Source: Cycas panzhihuaensis
Taxonomy: Eukaryota > Cycadophyta
Assembly: GCA_023213395.1 (NCBI GenBank)
Contig: CM041465.1
Location: forward strand, 181,853,741 to 181,917,740
Reading direction: 5' to 3'
DNA length: 64,000 nucleotides
Shown here: positions 12,301 to 23,879 of the stretch, in pieces
Numbering within the stretch: position 1 is the first letter of the stretch
Layout: every line of letters begins with the position of its first letter
Notes under the pieces: model-generated
What the model was told of the DNA's origin: nothing
What the model saw: only the letters and a program-made list of their open reading frames with translations
Database searches by the model: none
Translations under genes and position numbers: made by a program

Positions 12301-12555
12301 TCTTCTATAGAAATTGAAGTTGATAATCAAGATGCTATTATTATTTCTATATATCGAGTTGCTCATTCTAGAACTAAACATATAGAATTGCATCAACATT
12401 TTATTCGTAATCTTATTACTGATAATATTATTCACTTGTCTTATTGTCCTATAGATCTACAGGTTGCTGATATCCTTACCAAGTCTTTGACTGAAGTCAA
12501 GTTTCTAAACCTGTGAGATTTGTTAAAGATAAAAGAACTCTCCATCAAAGAATGA
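9375..12555 (+). pseudogene. Copia element 1 pol (PR-INT-RT-RNase H)
   Basis: The protease shows WILDSGASHH near 9398, including the catalytic D-S-G. The GAG-pre-integrase stretch is near 9784-9960. The integrase core spans about 9960-10330 and is followed by the usual KPSVKHLRSF and KLDPKSQKYIFI motifs at 10470-10580. The reverse transcriptase spans about 11010-11760, with NSTWDLIPPPPGKNIVDCKW, RLVAKGVSQ and the active-site stretch ILYVNDIII, where the family has YVDD. RNase H follows to about 12500, with T-K-H-I-E-L-H-Q-H-F-I-R near 12380. Stops are frequent, for example TAA at 11401 for an expected Gln and TGA at 11479 for an expected Arg. The family makes a single Gag-Pol polyprotein processed in cytoplasmic particles; this copy cannot. 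Confidence 0.93.
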
Positions 12556-12604
12556 TCAACATGATGAAGACATTCTTTATCTTTTATATTGTATAAAAGC
12601 TAAC

Positions 12605-12616
12605 ATTAAAGGGGGA
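12605..12616 (+). other. Polypurine tract of element 1
   Basis: ATTAAAGGGGGA sits immediately before the 3' LTR. This is the expected place for plus-strand priming. Confidence 0.88.
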
Positions 12617-13051
12617 TGTTAGGAATGTTAAAGTTAGTTTTATATTATCATTTGATCACATATGTAAAAGTAAATTTAAGTCATGTAAAGGTTCTGTTTT
12701 ATATAAGCTAATGTGTATTATTAAATATTATGTGAAGGTCATTGAAATGCGTAACTGCCTATTTCAACGAACCTGTCATCCTTCAAATAGCCTCTCCTAG
12801 ATTCTAGGAATTGGTTTCAGGAATCTAGGAGGCTATCATAAGCTTATTTTGAAGGCTAGTTTTTGTATGTAGAGGGTATTCTTGTAATGTTTTTAAGTCA
12901 ATAAATTTTAAACTTAGAGAGGTGGTTTTTCTTTCCCAGAAGGGGTTTTCTACCTATCACATCATGTGTATGTATGCAATGTTAGTTTTTGACCTATGTA
13001 TATTTATTTATTTAATCCTATAATATTATGCATGTTACCTCTATCTTCACA
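12617..13051 (+). repeat. 3' LTR of copia element 1
   Basis: This 435-bp LTR begins TGTTAGGAATG and ends CTTCACA. Compared by eye with the 5' LTR it has scattered substitutions and a few small gaps, so the insertion is not recent. Confidence 0.92.
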
Positions 13052-13655
13052 TAAAGGAAGTTCATCAACTACATGGATTTCTATAAGTAATTATGAGTAA
13101 TAAAGACTTAAAGTTCCTAAGTCATTTTTAAAAGCAACTACTTAAACATGCTAAAACCATATTAGTAATGAGAACTAGTTACCATCCACAGATCAATGGA
13201 TAAAAAAAGGTAGTGAATAAGTGTTTCAAAGGATACTTAAGAAATTATGTGGTAAATAAGTAGAGCACTTATGTTAGATAGATATATCTTATAGAGGCAT
13301 GGTATAACTCCATGTTCCACACAATCATCCAAATGTCATCTTTCATATGCCTATATGCTTATGGCCCTACACAACCAAAGGATTAGGTAGAGAAAGATAT
13401 TCATATCCAAACAATAACCAATTATTTATAAGATACCATCCAAATTTTGAAGGAACATTCAGTAGCATCCTGTGATTGGATGAAGCAATAGGCAGATAAA
13501 CATCATATAGAAACAAAATTTGTAGAAGGATATTAGGTTTATGTTGATCTATAACTATATAAATATGTGTCACTCAAAGAGATGCAAAGGGGAAAATTGG
13601 GTCCTAGATATTATAGACCTTTTTTAGTAAAATAGAAAGCTAGCATGTTGCTTAC
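13052..13655 (+). pseudogene. Gypsy G: integrase core and C-terminal part
   Basis: This continues the integrase interrupted at 5768. The translation shows the family motifs in order: S-x-KDLKFLSHF near 13115, SYHPQING near 13180 (family S/AYHPQTDGQT), EVVNKCFKGYLRNYV-like text, EAWYNSMFHT near 13290, and Y-x-YVSLKEMQRGKLGPRYYRPF near 13560-13620. The catalytic Glu region is partly obscured by shifts. The frame is broken several times. The piece ends near the VAYALELP motif, where element 5 is inserted. Confidence 0.87.
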
Positions 13656-14034
13656 ATTAGAAATATTATATGATGAATATGAGAAATATTATAAATAAGT
13701 ATAAGGTTAATAAAGATTAATATTAAAGTATAATAAGATGAAATTTACATATAATAAAGACACAATAATATGGTGAAATAATGATCACCCTTCAAAGTAT
13801 TGCATAAGATGATATACATATTTATAAGACCACTTAACCTCTTACCCAAGTAATAATGTGAGAGAATCTATATGTCATCCAATACATTATAATAAGTTAA
13901 GTGAAAACTTGCATATTTATTCAAGGTGTTCACAATTTAATAATGAGACATAATAAGAGAGTGAGAGTACTTAACTCACTTGATATTATAAGATGTAATT
14001 AAATGTTATTTATAACATTCTCCTCCATAATGTT
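13656..14034 (-). repeat. Left (3') LTR of element 5
   Basis: This aligns along its length with 28866-29238, sharing for example AAAGTATTGCATAAGAT and GATGTAATTAAAT. On the minus strand it starts TGTTATAAATAACATTTAAT. Confidence 0.78.
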
Positions 14035-14207
14035 TAATTTATTAACAAAGGAAAATCTTTATCTTGAAAAGACAACTAGAAGTTTTCATCTTCAAATTAC
14101 CACAAAAAGTACTGCAAATTCTTAGAATAATATACATCCACATGTGAGTGATCACCACCACCTAGTAATCTATAAATATAAATCACAAATGCCTCCATTA
14201 AATAAAT

Positions 14208-14532
14208 TGTTAACATTTAACATTCATTTATGGTTGATAACATTAGGTTATAAACATCCCCTTTAATTTTTATATTTTATTAATATTAGCTTTGTTGATG
14301 TTTATGTAAGTTGGTGAATCATTGGGGTTTATAAATCTCACCTCACATATGTTGATCTTTAGGATCTAAATTCCATTTTAGGAGTTATATTTATGCATGC
14401 ATTATGCATTATAAAAATTTAATGAGAGATGATTTTGAAATGAGATTTATGCCATGTTTTAAAACTAATTTTCATGTATGATAGGTTAATCCTTCCATTT
14501 TAGATCTCCATTAAATGTTTAAATATTTAACA
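14208..14532 (+). repeat. 5' LTR of copia element 3
   Basis: This 325-bp LTR opens TGTTAACATTTAACATTC and ends ATTTAACA. It shares long blocks with 26183-26505, for example TTCCATTTTAGGAGTT and ATGATAGGTTAATCCTTC. Confidence 0.88.
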
Positions 14533-14544
14533 TAGTATCAGAGT
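14533..14544 (+). other. Primer binding site of element 3
   Basis: TAGTATCAGAGT directly follows the LTR. It is one or two changes from the TGGTATCAGAGC site for initiator tRNA-Met. Confidence 0.82.
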
Positions 14545-16600
14545 AGTTTTTTAGGTGTAATATTAATTGTGATTGTTGGTTATTATAGTAGTTCTATGGT
14601 GTTTATAGTTCATCCTTGTTTTATGCTATGTTATTATTTATTGGTATGGGATATTTTTCTTTTACATAGTTTTATAGAACATCTTACAAAGATTATGGAG
14701 TAATTTTATTGAAGGTCAATGGTAATTGTTTAGTAAGGGAGATACTCCCCTATAATGTTTGTTTTCAAGCACAAACATTTAAGTACTACTTAGTAGACAT
14801 TAATAGTTATTATCTTCAAGGAGAAGATGTCGACAGATAAGTTGTAAATACTTATTTTGAGATTTAATGGTGAAATCTTCATAGGTTGAAGATACCTATT
14901 CATATACTTATGAATGAAATTCTATTTATTTTTTAGAATTAAATATTAAAAATTAAAAACAAACATGTAACATTAAAAGTAAAATTCATGCAAGTGCACC
15001 AAACCCCACTAACTTGCATATAGGTTTAAATAGAGATAATCTATTGTAGTAAGATAACTCATTTAATGACCATTTGACACCTACAAAGGATAGCTACAAT
15101 CAAATAGAAAGATATCTTTAAAAAAAGTAAAATAGAAAATTAACCTTATTATAAGGAAAACCATTGGTGTAAAAGAGAAACATTTAATAAGCACTAAAAA
15201 AGAAATAATGAGGACCTCCTATGAATGATAGTATTGAAGGTGATATTGGGCCACTCTGAATAATGTATAGAGCTCTAATTAAAGTTGTGTTGAGATATGA
15301 TTAAACACCACTGTAAAGAAGGGTCAAGAAGGTATTAAAAAGATATTTTTTATTAAACCTTTAAAAAGAGCAATTATCAAATGAAGAATATTCTAAATCA
15401 AATCATCTAAAGTTGAATAACTTTTGACTTCAACTTGCAAATATATACAAACAATGTGGCAAATTAGTGATGGTTGGGTAACTTTGTGCATAATTTTTTT
15501 TTTTAATACATAGATTGATTTCAATCAATATTTATGAGGATTAGAATATTCTTGACTTAAAGCATTGTAAAATGCCCATTTGAGGGTTACATAGTAGTTA
15601 CATAGTACACTGTCGAACATCGTATTTGAGTATATGCATTCTTCACTATTATAACAAGGGGTGACATATTGTAATAAATGAAGTGAAGATGCCAGAAAAA
15701 AGAGATGCTATAACAACACAATTGACCCTACATTAAATATAAAATAATATTCTAGAATTCCACAGTTGGCATTCACATAAGCAACTAATAGAAGATGCAA
15801 AAGAAAAAACACATAGTATTAGAAGTGTAGGTTTGAAGACATTGTGAAGGAAGCACTGACTCACATATGCCATAGTTCATAGAATCACTTACTCATAATG
15901 CTCGACTCATTGTAAAGAGAGATGTATTGGCTTTGTATAAGTTTAAGACTAATGCCGAACTCAAAAGAGTCACACTCTATGAACTTGCCTAAACCCATTA
16001 GAGGAAGATGAAGGAGACTAAGTGTTTTACATGCCTACAATCATTTTCTTGGCATGTGGGAATATGTGGAGACTACTTACTAAAATGCACCAATATATTG
16101 TAATAAAAATCATGGAAGAAAATACTTAAAAGCATTAAAAAATTAGATTTTTTCTTGAGGAGTCTGGTGATGCCCATATCCTTAGAGGGGATATTCCATG
16201 GAAAATTTTGGAAAATTATTTTTTATTTTGTAAAATTGGTATGATATTAAACCAAATTGGATAAAATTTTAGAGTTTGCGATGGAGCCCCCAACCTGTTA
16301 GCTCTTGATCACATGGTTTATTGGGTGCTAGGATTGTTTCTAGCTAATCTAGAGTTTGGTTTGGACTTGTGAATATACCACAGTGTCTATTTTTAAAAAA
16401 TCTATAATATAACAATAATTACATGTAGTATTTTCATATAAAATTTTGAAGAAAAATTAAATTTTTATATTTTTTATTATATTATGGTTACTTATAAGTA
16501 GATTGAGGAAGCAAAGTATCACTTATCAGCTGCCTACAAGTAGAATGAAGACTTTCACAACTTTTGTACTTTATTTTTATGTTACTTTAGTTACCTTCTA
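14545..16600 (+). other. Leader of copia element 3, nothing recognised
   Basis: About 2 kb between the primer site and gag contains no recognisable reading frame or host fragment. It is AT-rich with short A and T runs. Confidence 0.5.
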
Positions 16601-16619
16601 GTTGTTATTTTTTTCATGA

Positions 16620-17430
16620 TTAAAATGGCTAGTAGAAGAGGTATAATAGGTATAATAACTAAAACTTTATGAGGTCCTAATAATTATGCTACCTAAAAAA
16701 TATAATATGATTAGGTTTTTTCATTTGAATGATCTTTCGAAGTACGTAGATAATTCTATAATGGGAAAAGATGTTATAGAGATCATTACCTTTCAAATAA
16801 AATTAAATATTGATGTTGGCTTTGATATTGTATATCAATCAAAGATACATATAATATTTAATTTTCTCAATATATTTATGAGTGGCAGCATCATTTTTAC
16901 ACATAAAGGGTTCTACAACATTGAAGTAGATGTGGGACATGATTATAAACGTATATGAATATAAGGATGATGTAAGAACCCCCAAACATATAAAATCAAT
17001 TGTATAATTTAAAGATGATAGACAATATGATGAAACACATACAAATATGAGGTTAATTAAAGATCAATTATCAATAATAGGTGAGATCATTCTTAATTTA
17101 GAAGTTATATCTTATGTACTAAGGAGTCTTACACTCTACTATGGGAATTTCTTGACCACATTAACTTTGTCTAGTAAATAGTCCAATCTAGATATTGGTT
17201 CTTTAGAATCACTACTTATGGAACATGAGTAGAAATTGAACCATATACATGGTGAATCATCTAGAGTACTATCATCCAAATAAAAAAGGAAGAATCCTTT
17301 TATTCCAAATCAGAATATGTCTTCCAAACATGTAGTTCAAAAGTATAAGCCATGAGCTTTAAAGAGGCAATACATGTTAAATTCTTATTATTATAAAAAG
17401 TTGGGTCATATTGAAAAGGATTATTAGGAA
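16620..17430 (+). pseudogene. Copia element 3 gag
   Basis: The start region reads L-x-G-P-N-N-Y-A-T-x-K near 16670, the copia Gag opening N-Y-x-x-W-K with Trp lost. Further on, 17020-17270 matches the Gag core: LIKDQLSIIGEII, VISYVLRSLTLYYGNFLTTL, then LESLLMEHE. Near 17365-17430 a zinc-knuckle remnant reads YYYKKLGHIEKDY, in which the three cysteines of CWYCKKKGHIEKDC are now tyrosines. Several frameshifts are present. The frame at 16686-16958 lies inside this region and is a shifted piece rather than a separate gene. Confidence 0.72.
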
Positions 17431-17559
17431 TGGTAGGAATAGTAGTGTTCACAACAATAGTAAAATCAAACCCAATAGTAAAAGCAATACCAACAATAAT
17501 AGTGACCACCTAGATAATGTAGTCATCTTATAAATATAGTAAAGAACAAACCTATTAAG

Positions 17560-19544
17560 ATTTAAAATTAGTTGTTTATTGTAGCATACAAGATATGATC
17601 TAATGCATATGGTGTTTAGTTTATTGATTTAGGTGTATCAAGATATATACCCTAAATATTAGATTGGTTTTTTTAAATATAGGAAATGAATCAAAAGGCT
17701 ATCATTGGGGATGACACCAGATTGGAGGCTATAGGAGTTGGAAAGGTACCATTCATCATGCCAAATGTTGAACGAAACTAATTGGATTATGTTTTGTATG
17801 TAATAAATCTAAAGATAAATTTTGTTTCAGTTAGTGAAATTGAATAACAAGATATGATTGTAATGTTTTCTTAAGGACAGTACACGGTCTGATATAAATA
17901 AAATAATATTATAGCCAAAGGGATTAAAGATAATAATATGTATAAACTATAATAAAACTCTAAAGTACAAATATCATTCTCTACTATATCTCCAAAATAG
18001 AACTTATGGCATGAAAGAATAAGTTATTTAAACTAGACCAACCACCAAATAATACATAAATTAAAAATATCGCATGGTCTTCCAATGATAAATATTAAAG
18101 GCTATTAATATGAACCTTATATTTTTAAAAAATGGCATACAAAGTTTTTTTTTAAGAAGAAAGCATAGAGAGGTAGAGAAAAGCTAAGATTAATTCACTC
18201 AGATAATTGTGGACTAATGTCTATCATCTTGCTTGGTGGAGCAAGATACTTTATCACTTTCATTAATGACTTTTCACAGAAAATCTAGGTTTTACCATTG
18301 AGAGAAAATTTGTAACACTTCATTTACTTTAAATATTTTAAGGAGTTGGTGGAGAATAAAAGTGGATACAAGATTAAGTTATTATGAATTGATAATGGTG
18401 GAGAGTACTCTTTAAATAAATTCAATTAGTTCTACAATAATCATGGAATTTAGAGGCATTTTATTACAATCTTTACACCTCAACAAAATAGAGTTGTTAA
18501 GAGAATAAACAAAACTTTAGTTGAAAAAGCTAAATTAATGATGAGAGACAAGAATGATATAAATTTCTTATGGATAGATGTTATAAATACAGCTACATAT
18601 ATAATTAATAAAATCACTACTAGGGCTATTATAACATAACACTTAAAGAGGCTTGGTTAGATAGGAAGCTAATTGCTAGTCATTTGAGAGTCTTTAGTTG
18701 TACAATATACACACATATTCCTAAGGAGAAATAATATAATTTAGACAATAAACACATAAAGTACATCCTTGTTAGATGTTTTGATAAAGGCAAAGTATAT
18801 AGAGTATATTAGTTGCTGACTCAAAAAGTTTATACAACTTGTGATGTAATTTTTTAGGCAAATGAGAATTAAAATATTAGTTCAATTGATGTTGAGGATT
18901 AGGTAGAAGAGTTGTATGAATGTAGTTTTTCATGTAAACTTGTTCAACCTAAATATGATCCATTTGATATTGGTGAGTTAGTAGAGTTAGAATCCTTTTA
19001 GTTTCTAAAAGTTAAATCTAAGTAAAAGCCAAAGACATAGTTGATGTCAAAGCTAGATCCAACCAAAGCTAAAGAAATTATCTGATACTTCACTTTCATC
19101 TTCAAAGAAGAAGCTTCCAAAATGGTATTTGAAAACTATAGAGAATACTAAGAAATTATTACTTGATTTTGAGAAGAAGCAAAAAGTAAAAATATAACCT
19201 TTTAAATAAGTAAACATTGCTCTTATGGTATGTATATTAAATGTAAATAAATTATACTATTAAAGAAGTAGTTAAAGCATAAAAGTAGAATTATATTATG
19301 GATACTAAAATCTAAGTTATCAAAAAAATCACATATGGAATTTAGTAAAATTACCTATTAGCATGCACACAACTAGATGCAAATAAATCTATAGGACCAA
19401 GTTCAAATCTAATAGATTTATAGACAGATATAAAGCATAACTTGTAGCAAAAGGCTTTAAGTAGAAATAAGGGATCAACTAACAAGAAACATTCACTCCT
19501 ATTATAAAGATGAATAATATTCATCTCATTATAGTGATGGTTAC
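17560..19544 (+). pseudogene. Copia element 3 pol, part 1 (PR, INT, RT start)
   Basis: The protease remnant has DLGVSRY near 17625 where the family has DSGASRH. The GAG-pre-integrase region, including LWHERIS, is near 18000. The integrase core starts near 18180 with LRLIHSDNCGLM and continues with ITFINDFSQ, IDNGGEYS near 18390 and T-P-Q-Q-N-R-V-V-K-R near 18475, so the D-D-E region is visible. After a linker the reverse transcriptase begins, with LVAKGFKQK near 19440 and ETFTPIIKMNNI near 19485. It is cut at 19544 by copy A and resumes at 24891. Many stops are present. Confidence 0.87.
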
Positions 19545-19950
19545 TGAAGGAAATATACTTGCAAGACTAACAGGTCAGAACATATATCAAATAAGTATAA
19601 ACTAGTATTGTATCAATACAGCAGTGTATCACCATTACAATAGCATAAACACATGAGAGCCTTGTTGTTCAATCCATTGTAGTAGAATGAGTATTACAAA
19701 TCTTCCTCAAAAGTAGGTGGTGTCTAAAGACACCAGGGTTGTACACCCCATAATATAAATAGTTTGGGGGAGGAGGGAAACTCCTCAACCCCTGAATTCA
19801 AATTAATAATAAAATAATACTAACTTAACTCAAATGAAACTAACTCAACTTACCTTAACTTACCTTGACATGTTGAGCATCACATGTCTAAATTGAGGTG
19901 CACAAGCCTGGTAGGTAAGAGGGAGTTGAGTGATGACATTACACCCAACA
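19545..19950 (-). repeat. 3' LTR of copy A (left copy)
   Basis: On the plus strand it opens TGAAGGAAATATACTTGC and ends ACACCCAACA; on the element strand it starts TGTTGGGTGTAATG. It matches 24486-24890 almost base for base. Confidence 0.95.
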
Positions 19951-19962
19951 TTCTCCCCCTTA
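19951..19962 (-). other. Polypurine tract of copy A
   Basis: TAAGGGGGAGAA on the minus strand abuts the 3' LTR. Confidence 0.9.
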
Positions 19963-20652
19963 ATGTCAGCACGAACACTTGTATCTTTTCCTTGAACTTG
20001 TGGAACTGGTACTTGAAAAAAACTTTGAAATTCCAATCTTGATCTTTGTCAATGCTTCTCACCCTTATAGTCACATATATCTCTTTATTATAGAATGATG
20101 TAGGAAGACTATAGGTAGATGAAACTTGATGCAAAAGTAGATGAATAATGTAATTTGGACTTGAACTTTTGTACTCTTTATGCTTTGAACAGTTGTCATA
20201 TCACCAGGTTCATTCTTCGTTATGTCATAAGATTCGTCTTCATGATGCTCCCCCTCAAATGGAGGATCAAATCCTTGTGCAGCAAGGTGGTCCTGCATTT
20301 GATCTGAATCTTCATTGGTGTTGCCGTTATGATCTACCTGTTCTGTCACCTGTCTCACATGCTCATCAAAAGTTTCATCAAATACAGTGGGGATATCTCC
20401 CCCATAAATAGAAATCAATAAATCCCAAACAGGCTTAGATGTTGTCAGTTCAGAAACCAGTGAAAAAATATCATCAGTAATAGTGCAAAATAATAAACCT
20501 AAAATTTCATTATCTTTTCTAAAGTTTTCTTTAATGCTAAGGTCAAATTCATGTTGTAAATACTTTAAAAGATCATGTTCAATAAAATAAGTGTGCATAG
20601 TATCATACCATAATGAATAGTTATGGCCATTGAAAATGGGGAATTGTGCCAT
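19963..20652 (-). CDS. Copy A gag-like gene (one frameshift)
   Basis: The protein starts MAQFPIFNGHNYSLWYDTM at 20652, the opening of copia-type Gag (family pattern F-x-G-x-N-Y-x-x-W). It continues with TTSKPVWDLLISIYGGD near residues 70-86 (family A-x-x-W-x-x-L-x-x-x-Y-G). A middle acidic His/Asp/Glu-rich segment follows, then after a frameshift near 20150 a basic tail NFKVFFKYQFHKFKEKIQVF. Copies B and C keep this tail in the same arrangement, so it is a real C-terminus of about 230-240 residues. There is no zinc knuckle, and the tail may bind nucleic acid instead (inference). Copia Gag builds the cytoplasmic particle. The gene lies directly before the PPT, leaving no room for pol. The first 190 codons have no stop, unlike most genes in the window. 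Confidence 0.8.
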
Positions 20653-20799
20653 TTTGAAAGTAATTTAATCAATAAGAAAATGATGATAAGATTAAGTAGA
20701 AATCTTGAGTAAACAATGAGATATAAACTAGAATTTTCTTTAAAATTTTGAAAGAAGATAAGCTTGTTAGGATGTATATATATGCTCAACTTTAACAAA

Positions 20800-22070
20800 T
20801 TGAAAACTATATTGAATAAGGTCAGAATAGCTTAAAATTTTATCAATATGTAGATTGCTGAGATGTGAATCCAATAAAATAGACGGTTTTGAAAATGGAT
20901 ACCAATAAATCATGTTTTGAATGAGGCAAATGAAAGGACCTCCTTATGGAGCCTAACAGGAGCAGGGTAGGCAAAAAATTGTATAAAAGTACTAATTAAT
21001 CCTTAGAAAAGTTGAAAAAATGATCAAATATTATTGATGAAGTAATTAATATTCTGCCAATTGAAAATTTTGAAAGAATATATTAAACAGGTGTAAAAAA
21101 AATAGATTTAGGCCAATAAAATACTTCAACTTTAGCTGATTTGAAATATAAGCAAAATGTGTCAAAATATATAAAAAATTATATCATAATGAAGAGAAAT
21201 GAGTCAGCTTCCCAACGGTTGCGGAAATGAAATCTAATAAAAATTGCAAAAGTTATGGTGAAAAATGTGACAAGTGTCTTTAGGGAGAATGTCCAAGAAA
21301 GCAGTAAAAACAACTAATTTTCTTATTTTAGTGAGTAAAATATTAGTGAAAATGAACTCAAAGAATTAAAATAAAAATAGGTATTAAAGTCTATATGACG
21401 TAGATTGCTATAGAGAGAATTCGAGACACAAAAGCAGTTTACCAAAAGTAAATGATGGCCCATCTAAAACCAATTTTGTTAAAATGTAAAAGCTATGAAA
21501 TTTCGAAAGTCCAATGTTAAAAAGGTCGAAACAAGGTCAAATGGGCACCAAATTGGTCTTATGACCAGTTAAAATCGGTCTACGAAAAATTTCTGATCTA
21601 TTGGCGTAGGTTTCATCTGAAACTGGTGAGCCAAATAGAAGTTATGGCCACAAAAGCGCCAATAACCCTATGGAAAAATAAAATTTTTAAAAAAAATAAA
21701 GTTTAAAAATGAAAAACACTTCTTTAAAAATCGGTTTGAAGATGGACTGGGCTGGGATTGAACCCAAGACCAGTCGGATAACAGAAACCTCCGATGCCAA
21801 GAGGGTGAACTCACTCGTCGAGTTAAAGAACAGAACTTAAACCCTTTAAAACTGGATTTTAAAACATACAATAAATAAATAGGATTATGAATGGCGCAAG
21901 CAGCATAAGATTCAAATACAATAATAACGAAATACGAACGATGTAAAGAGCACACGGTTCAATAAACGGAAACGCAAATAAATATATAAATATAAATAAG
22001 CGAATATTGGCGATTAATGCACACAGTTCAATAAACCGAAACACAAACGGTTCAATAAACCGAATATAAG
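20800..22070 (-). other. Conserved pre-gag segment of copy A
   Basis: About 1.2 kb upstream of gag in element order is shared with copies B (30803-32361 plus 39677-39870) and C (59540-60812). A shared landmark is the ATGACCAGT-x-AAAATC block near 21560, also at 32228. No reading frame is conserved. It may carry packaging or translation signals, which is inference. Confidence 0.65.
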
Positions 22071-22215
22071 AAAGTATCACAAAACTCAAATAAAGGCGCC
22101 GAACGAAAGGTGATTTAATATATAAATAACAATATGAGCACGCAGCACGGGGCGATAAATAGCACAAGGAGCAAGGAATGAATCAAGACGATGAAGTGAA
22201 TATAATCAATGCAAT

Positions 22216-22265
22216 GAATAGGCGATTCAATGAATACAATGAATAGGCGATTCAATGAATACAAT
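22216..22265. repeat. Perfect 25-bp tandem duplication
   Basis: GAATAGGCGATTCAATGAAT followed by ACAAT is present twice in a row with no mismatch. It lies at the edge of the GC-rich cargo of copy A. Confidence 0.93.
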
Positions 22266-22299
22266 CAACTTTAATGAATATAACGCAATGAGCACAAGG

Positions 22300-23106
22300 C
22301 GATTTAATCAATGATCAGCGATTTGAATATAATCAACGCAGAAGATTCCCCTACCCGCGTTGATAGACGCAATGATGTAGTGATGCAGAGACGCGCCCGA
22401 GAGAATGACGCAGGCACTTAAAGAGAGCCGATAGCCAAAAAGGGTGCGCAGATCCTCTTGTGATAAAGACGAGCTCGCAGACCGAGGAACGCAACGCCAA
22501 AGGGCGGACGCCAAGCAACTAACGCCTATCGCGAGCACGGGGCCGAAAAGCCACGGATGGCAGAATCGAGACGGCACGCCAAAGAGCAAAGAGCCGATGG
22601 CTGAATCAGCAATAAGACGGGGCGCCAATGGACGGAACCGTAGCACACGGGAGAGCCGAGTGCAGGAACGGCAACGGAAACGCAGGGCTCGCAGAGACGG
22701 AGGCACAGAGGCGACGGGGACGGACACCCAAGATGGAGCCACACGCAGACGGATGCAATACACGAGTGCAAGAGAACGGCAACGGACGGAACAGCGATGG
22801 CAGAATAGAGAACGCAATAACAACGCTGAACAGACTGCCAAGACAGAGTGCAGGACCGTAATTCAATGCGGGAACGCCGAAACTCCTCGTGGGCAAGAAA
22901 GTCAACGGCTGTAGCCGTCGATGGCTAGCACGGAGACGGGCAGGGATATAGGGAGGTGTTAAAGAGGAGCAGGCCGGGCAGGGATGCAGGGAGGCGTTAA
23001 GGAGGAGCAGGCCGGGTAGGGGATGTAGGGAGGGGTTAAAGAGGACAATCACAGAGGCATAAATAATGAAAAGATGCTTGTAATGAGGCAAGCCACGGAG
23101 AGACAC
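22300..23106. other. GC- and CpG-rich cargo block in copy A
   Basis: This block differs sharply from the AT-rich surroundings. It is rich in CG dinucleotides and in purines on the plus strand (repeated GAACGGCAACGGA, GACGGC and GAGCCGA-like words). Open frames occur in both directions, for example 22444-22914 plus and 22308-22841 minus, but the translations are Arg- or Ser/Arg/Leu-rich, match nothing I know, and are what high GC produces by chance. It occupies the slot where copies B and C hold other sequences. Captured host DNA is the likeliest source; a structured regulatory leader is possible. Confidence 0.7.
22938..23046. repeat. 38-bp tandem repeat, three units
   Basis: Units starting at 22938, 22976 and 23014 each read GGGCAGGGAT-like, AGGGAGG, GTTAAAGAGGA and AGCAGGCC with a few changes. 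The third is incomplete at its end. Confidence 0.92.
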
Positions 23107-23879
23107 ACTAAAATAGCACTATGTGAGAGTACAGACGGCAATGTACTCGGCAATGTACTGAGAGCGAAGCCGTATAATAAGAAGTTGTATAACAAGTCGG
23201 CCGGAAGGGCTGTGAAAAGTAAATAAGACCGAGTGAACACAAACACGAGACGTTATAAATAAGCTGAACTTTTAGTTTTAATAAACGACAAAAAAAAACT
23301 GAACATGCAATAATATGTAGCAGCTCTTGAATAATGTAGCCAAGTGCTTCAGAAATAAGTACATATAAGAGTTCAATAGGTGACAAAGAATCTGTATGTA
23401 ACTCCAGTTTCAGTTCCAATTGAGGCTAATGCTTAGGCTTATAATTTTGTGTAAGAAAAAAATAAAGATCGATAGAATATTTCAGAGAAAAGCATATATT
23501 TGTGCAATATAAATACGGAGTTATAAATCTCTTATGCTTTTATCATATAACTATCTGAATATTGGCTTGCATATACAGAAATTTCTTCAAATAATAACAG
23601 TAAAACAACTTAATGGAGCAATATACTCATAGAGTCACAATATTCATAAAATTTTCAAAGATTTCAAAGAGAATATATCATAAACCTCTTATATATTTGT
23701 ATTTGAAAATTTTCAAAGGAATTCCAAATGTAGAAATATATTGAACAGATATATGAAATGTATGTAAATTTAAAATGGAATAGAATAACCTGGAATACGT
23801 AGTCGTGGTATCTTTGTAGTGAAAATAAGCTTCAAAAGCTTCCAATATCTGGATCTGCAATGTATTCTTCTCAAAAAGG

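Larger units (their letters stand above)
5769..13051 (+). mobile_element. Copia element 1, full length with TAAAG duplication
   Basis: This is a complete Ty1/copia element with LTRs at 5769-6215 and 12617-13051, both starting TGTTAGGAATG and ending CA. It is flanked by a perfect 5-bp target duplication TAAAG (5764-5768 and 13052-13056). It has a PBS just after the 5' LTR, a PPT just before the 3' LTR, a leader of about 2.1 kb, then gag and pol in the order protease, integrase, reverse transcriptase, RNase H. It sits inside the integrase gene of gypsy G in the same orientation. Many in-frame stops show it is dead. The leader carries a fragment of host gene FY, and element 2 at 32362 is a relative of the same family. 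Confidence 0.93.

Noticed and set aside
16686-16958. 90-codon ORF as an independent gene in element 3
   Set aside because: It overlaps the Gag start region of element 3 in a shifted frame and is best explained by frameshifts in decayed gag.
22308-23106. Several long overlapping ORFs on both strands in the GC-rich block (for example 22444-22914 plus, 22308-22841 and 22606-23106 minus)
   Set aside because: High GC removes stop codons in all frames. The translations are Arg-, Ser-, Leu- or Cys-rich without domain patterns, and frames on opposite strands cover the same bases. I treat the block as non-coding cargo.
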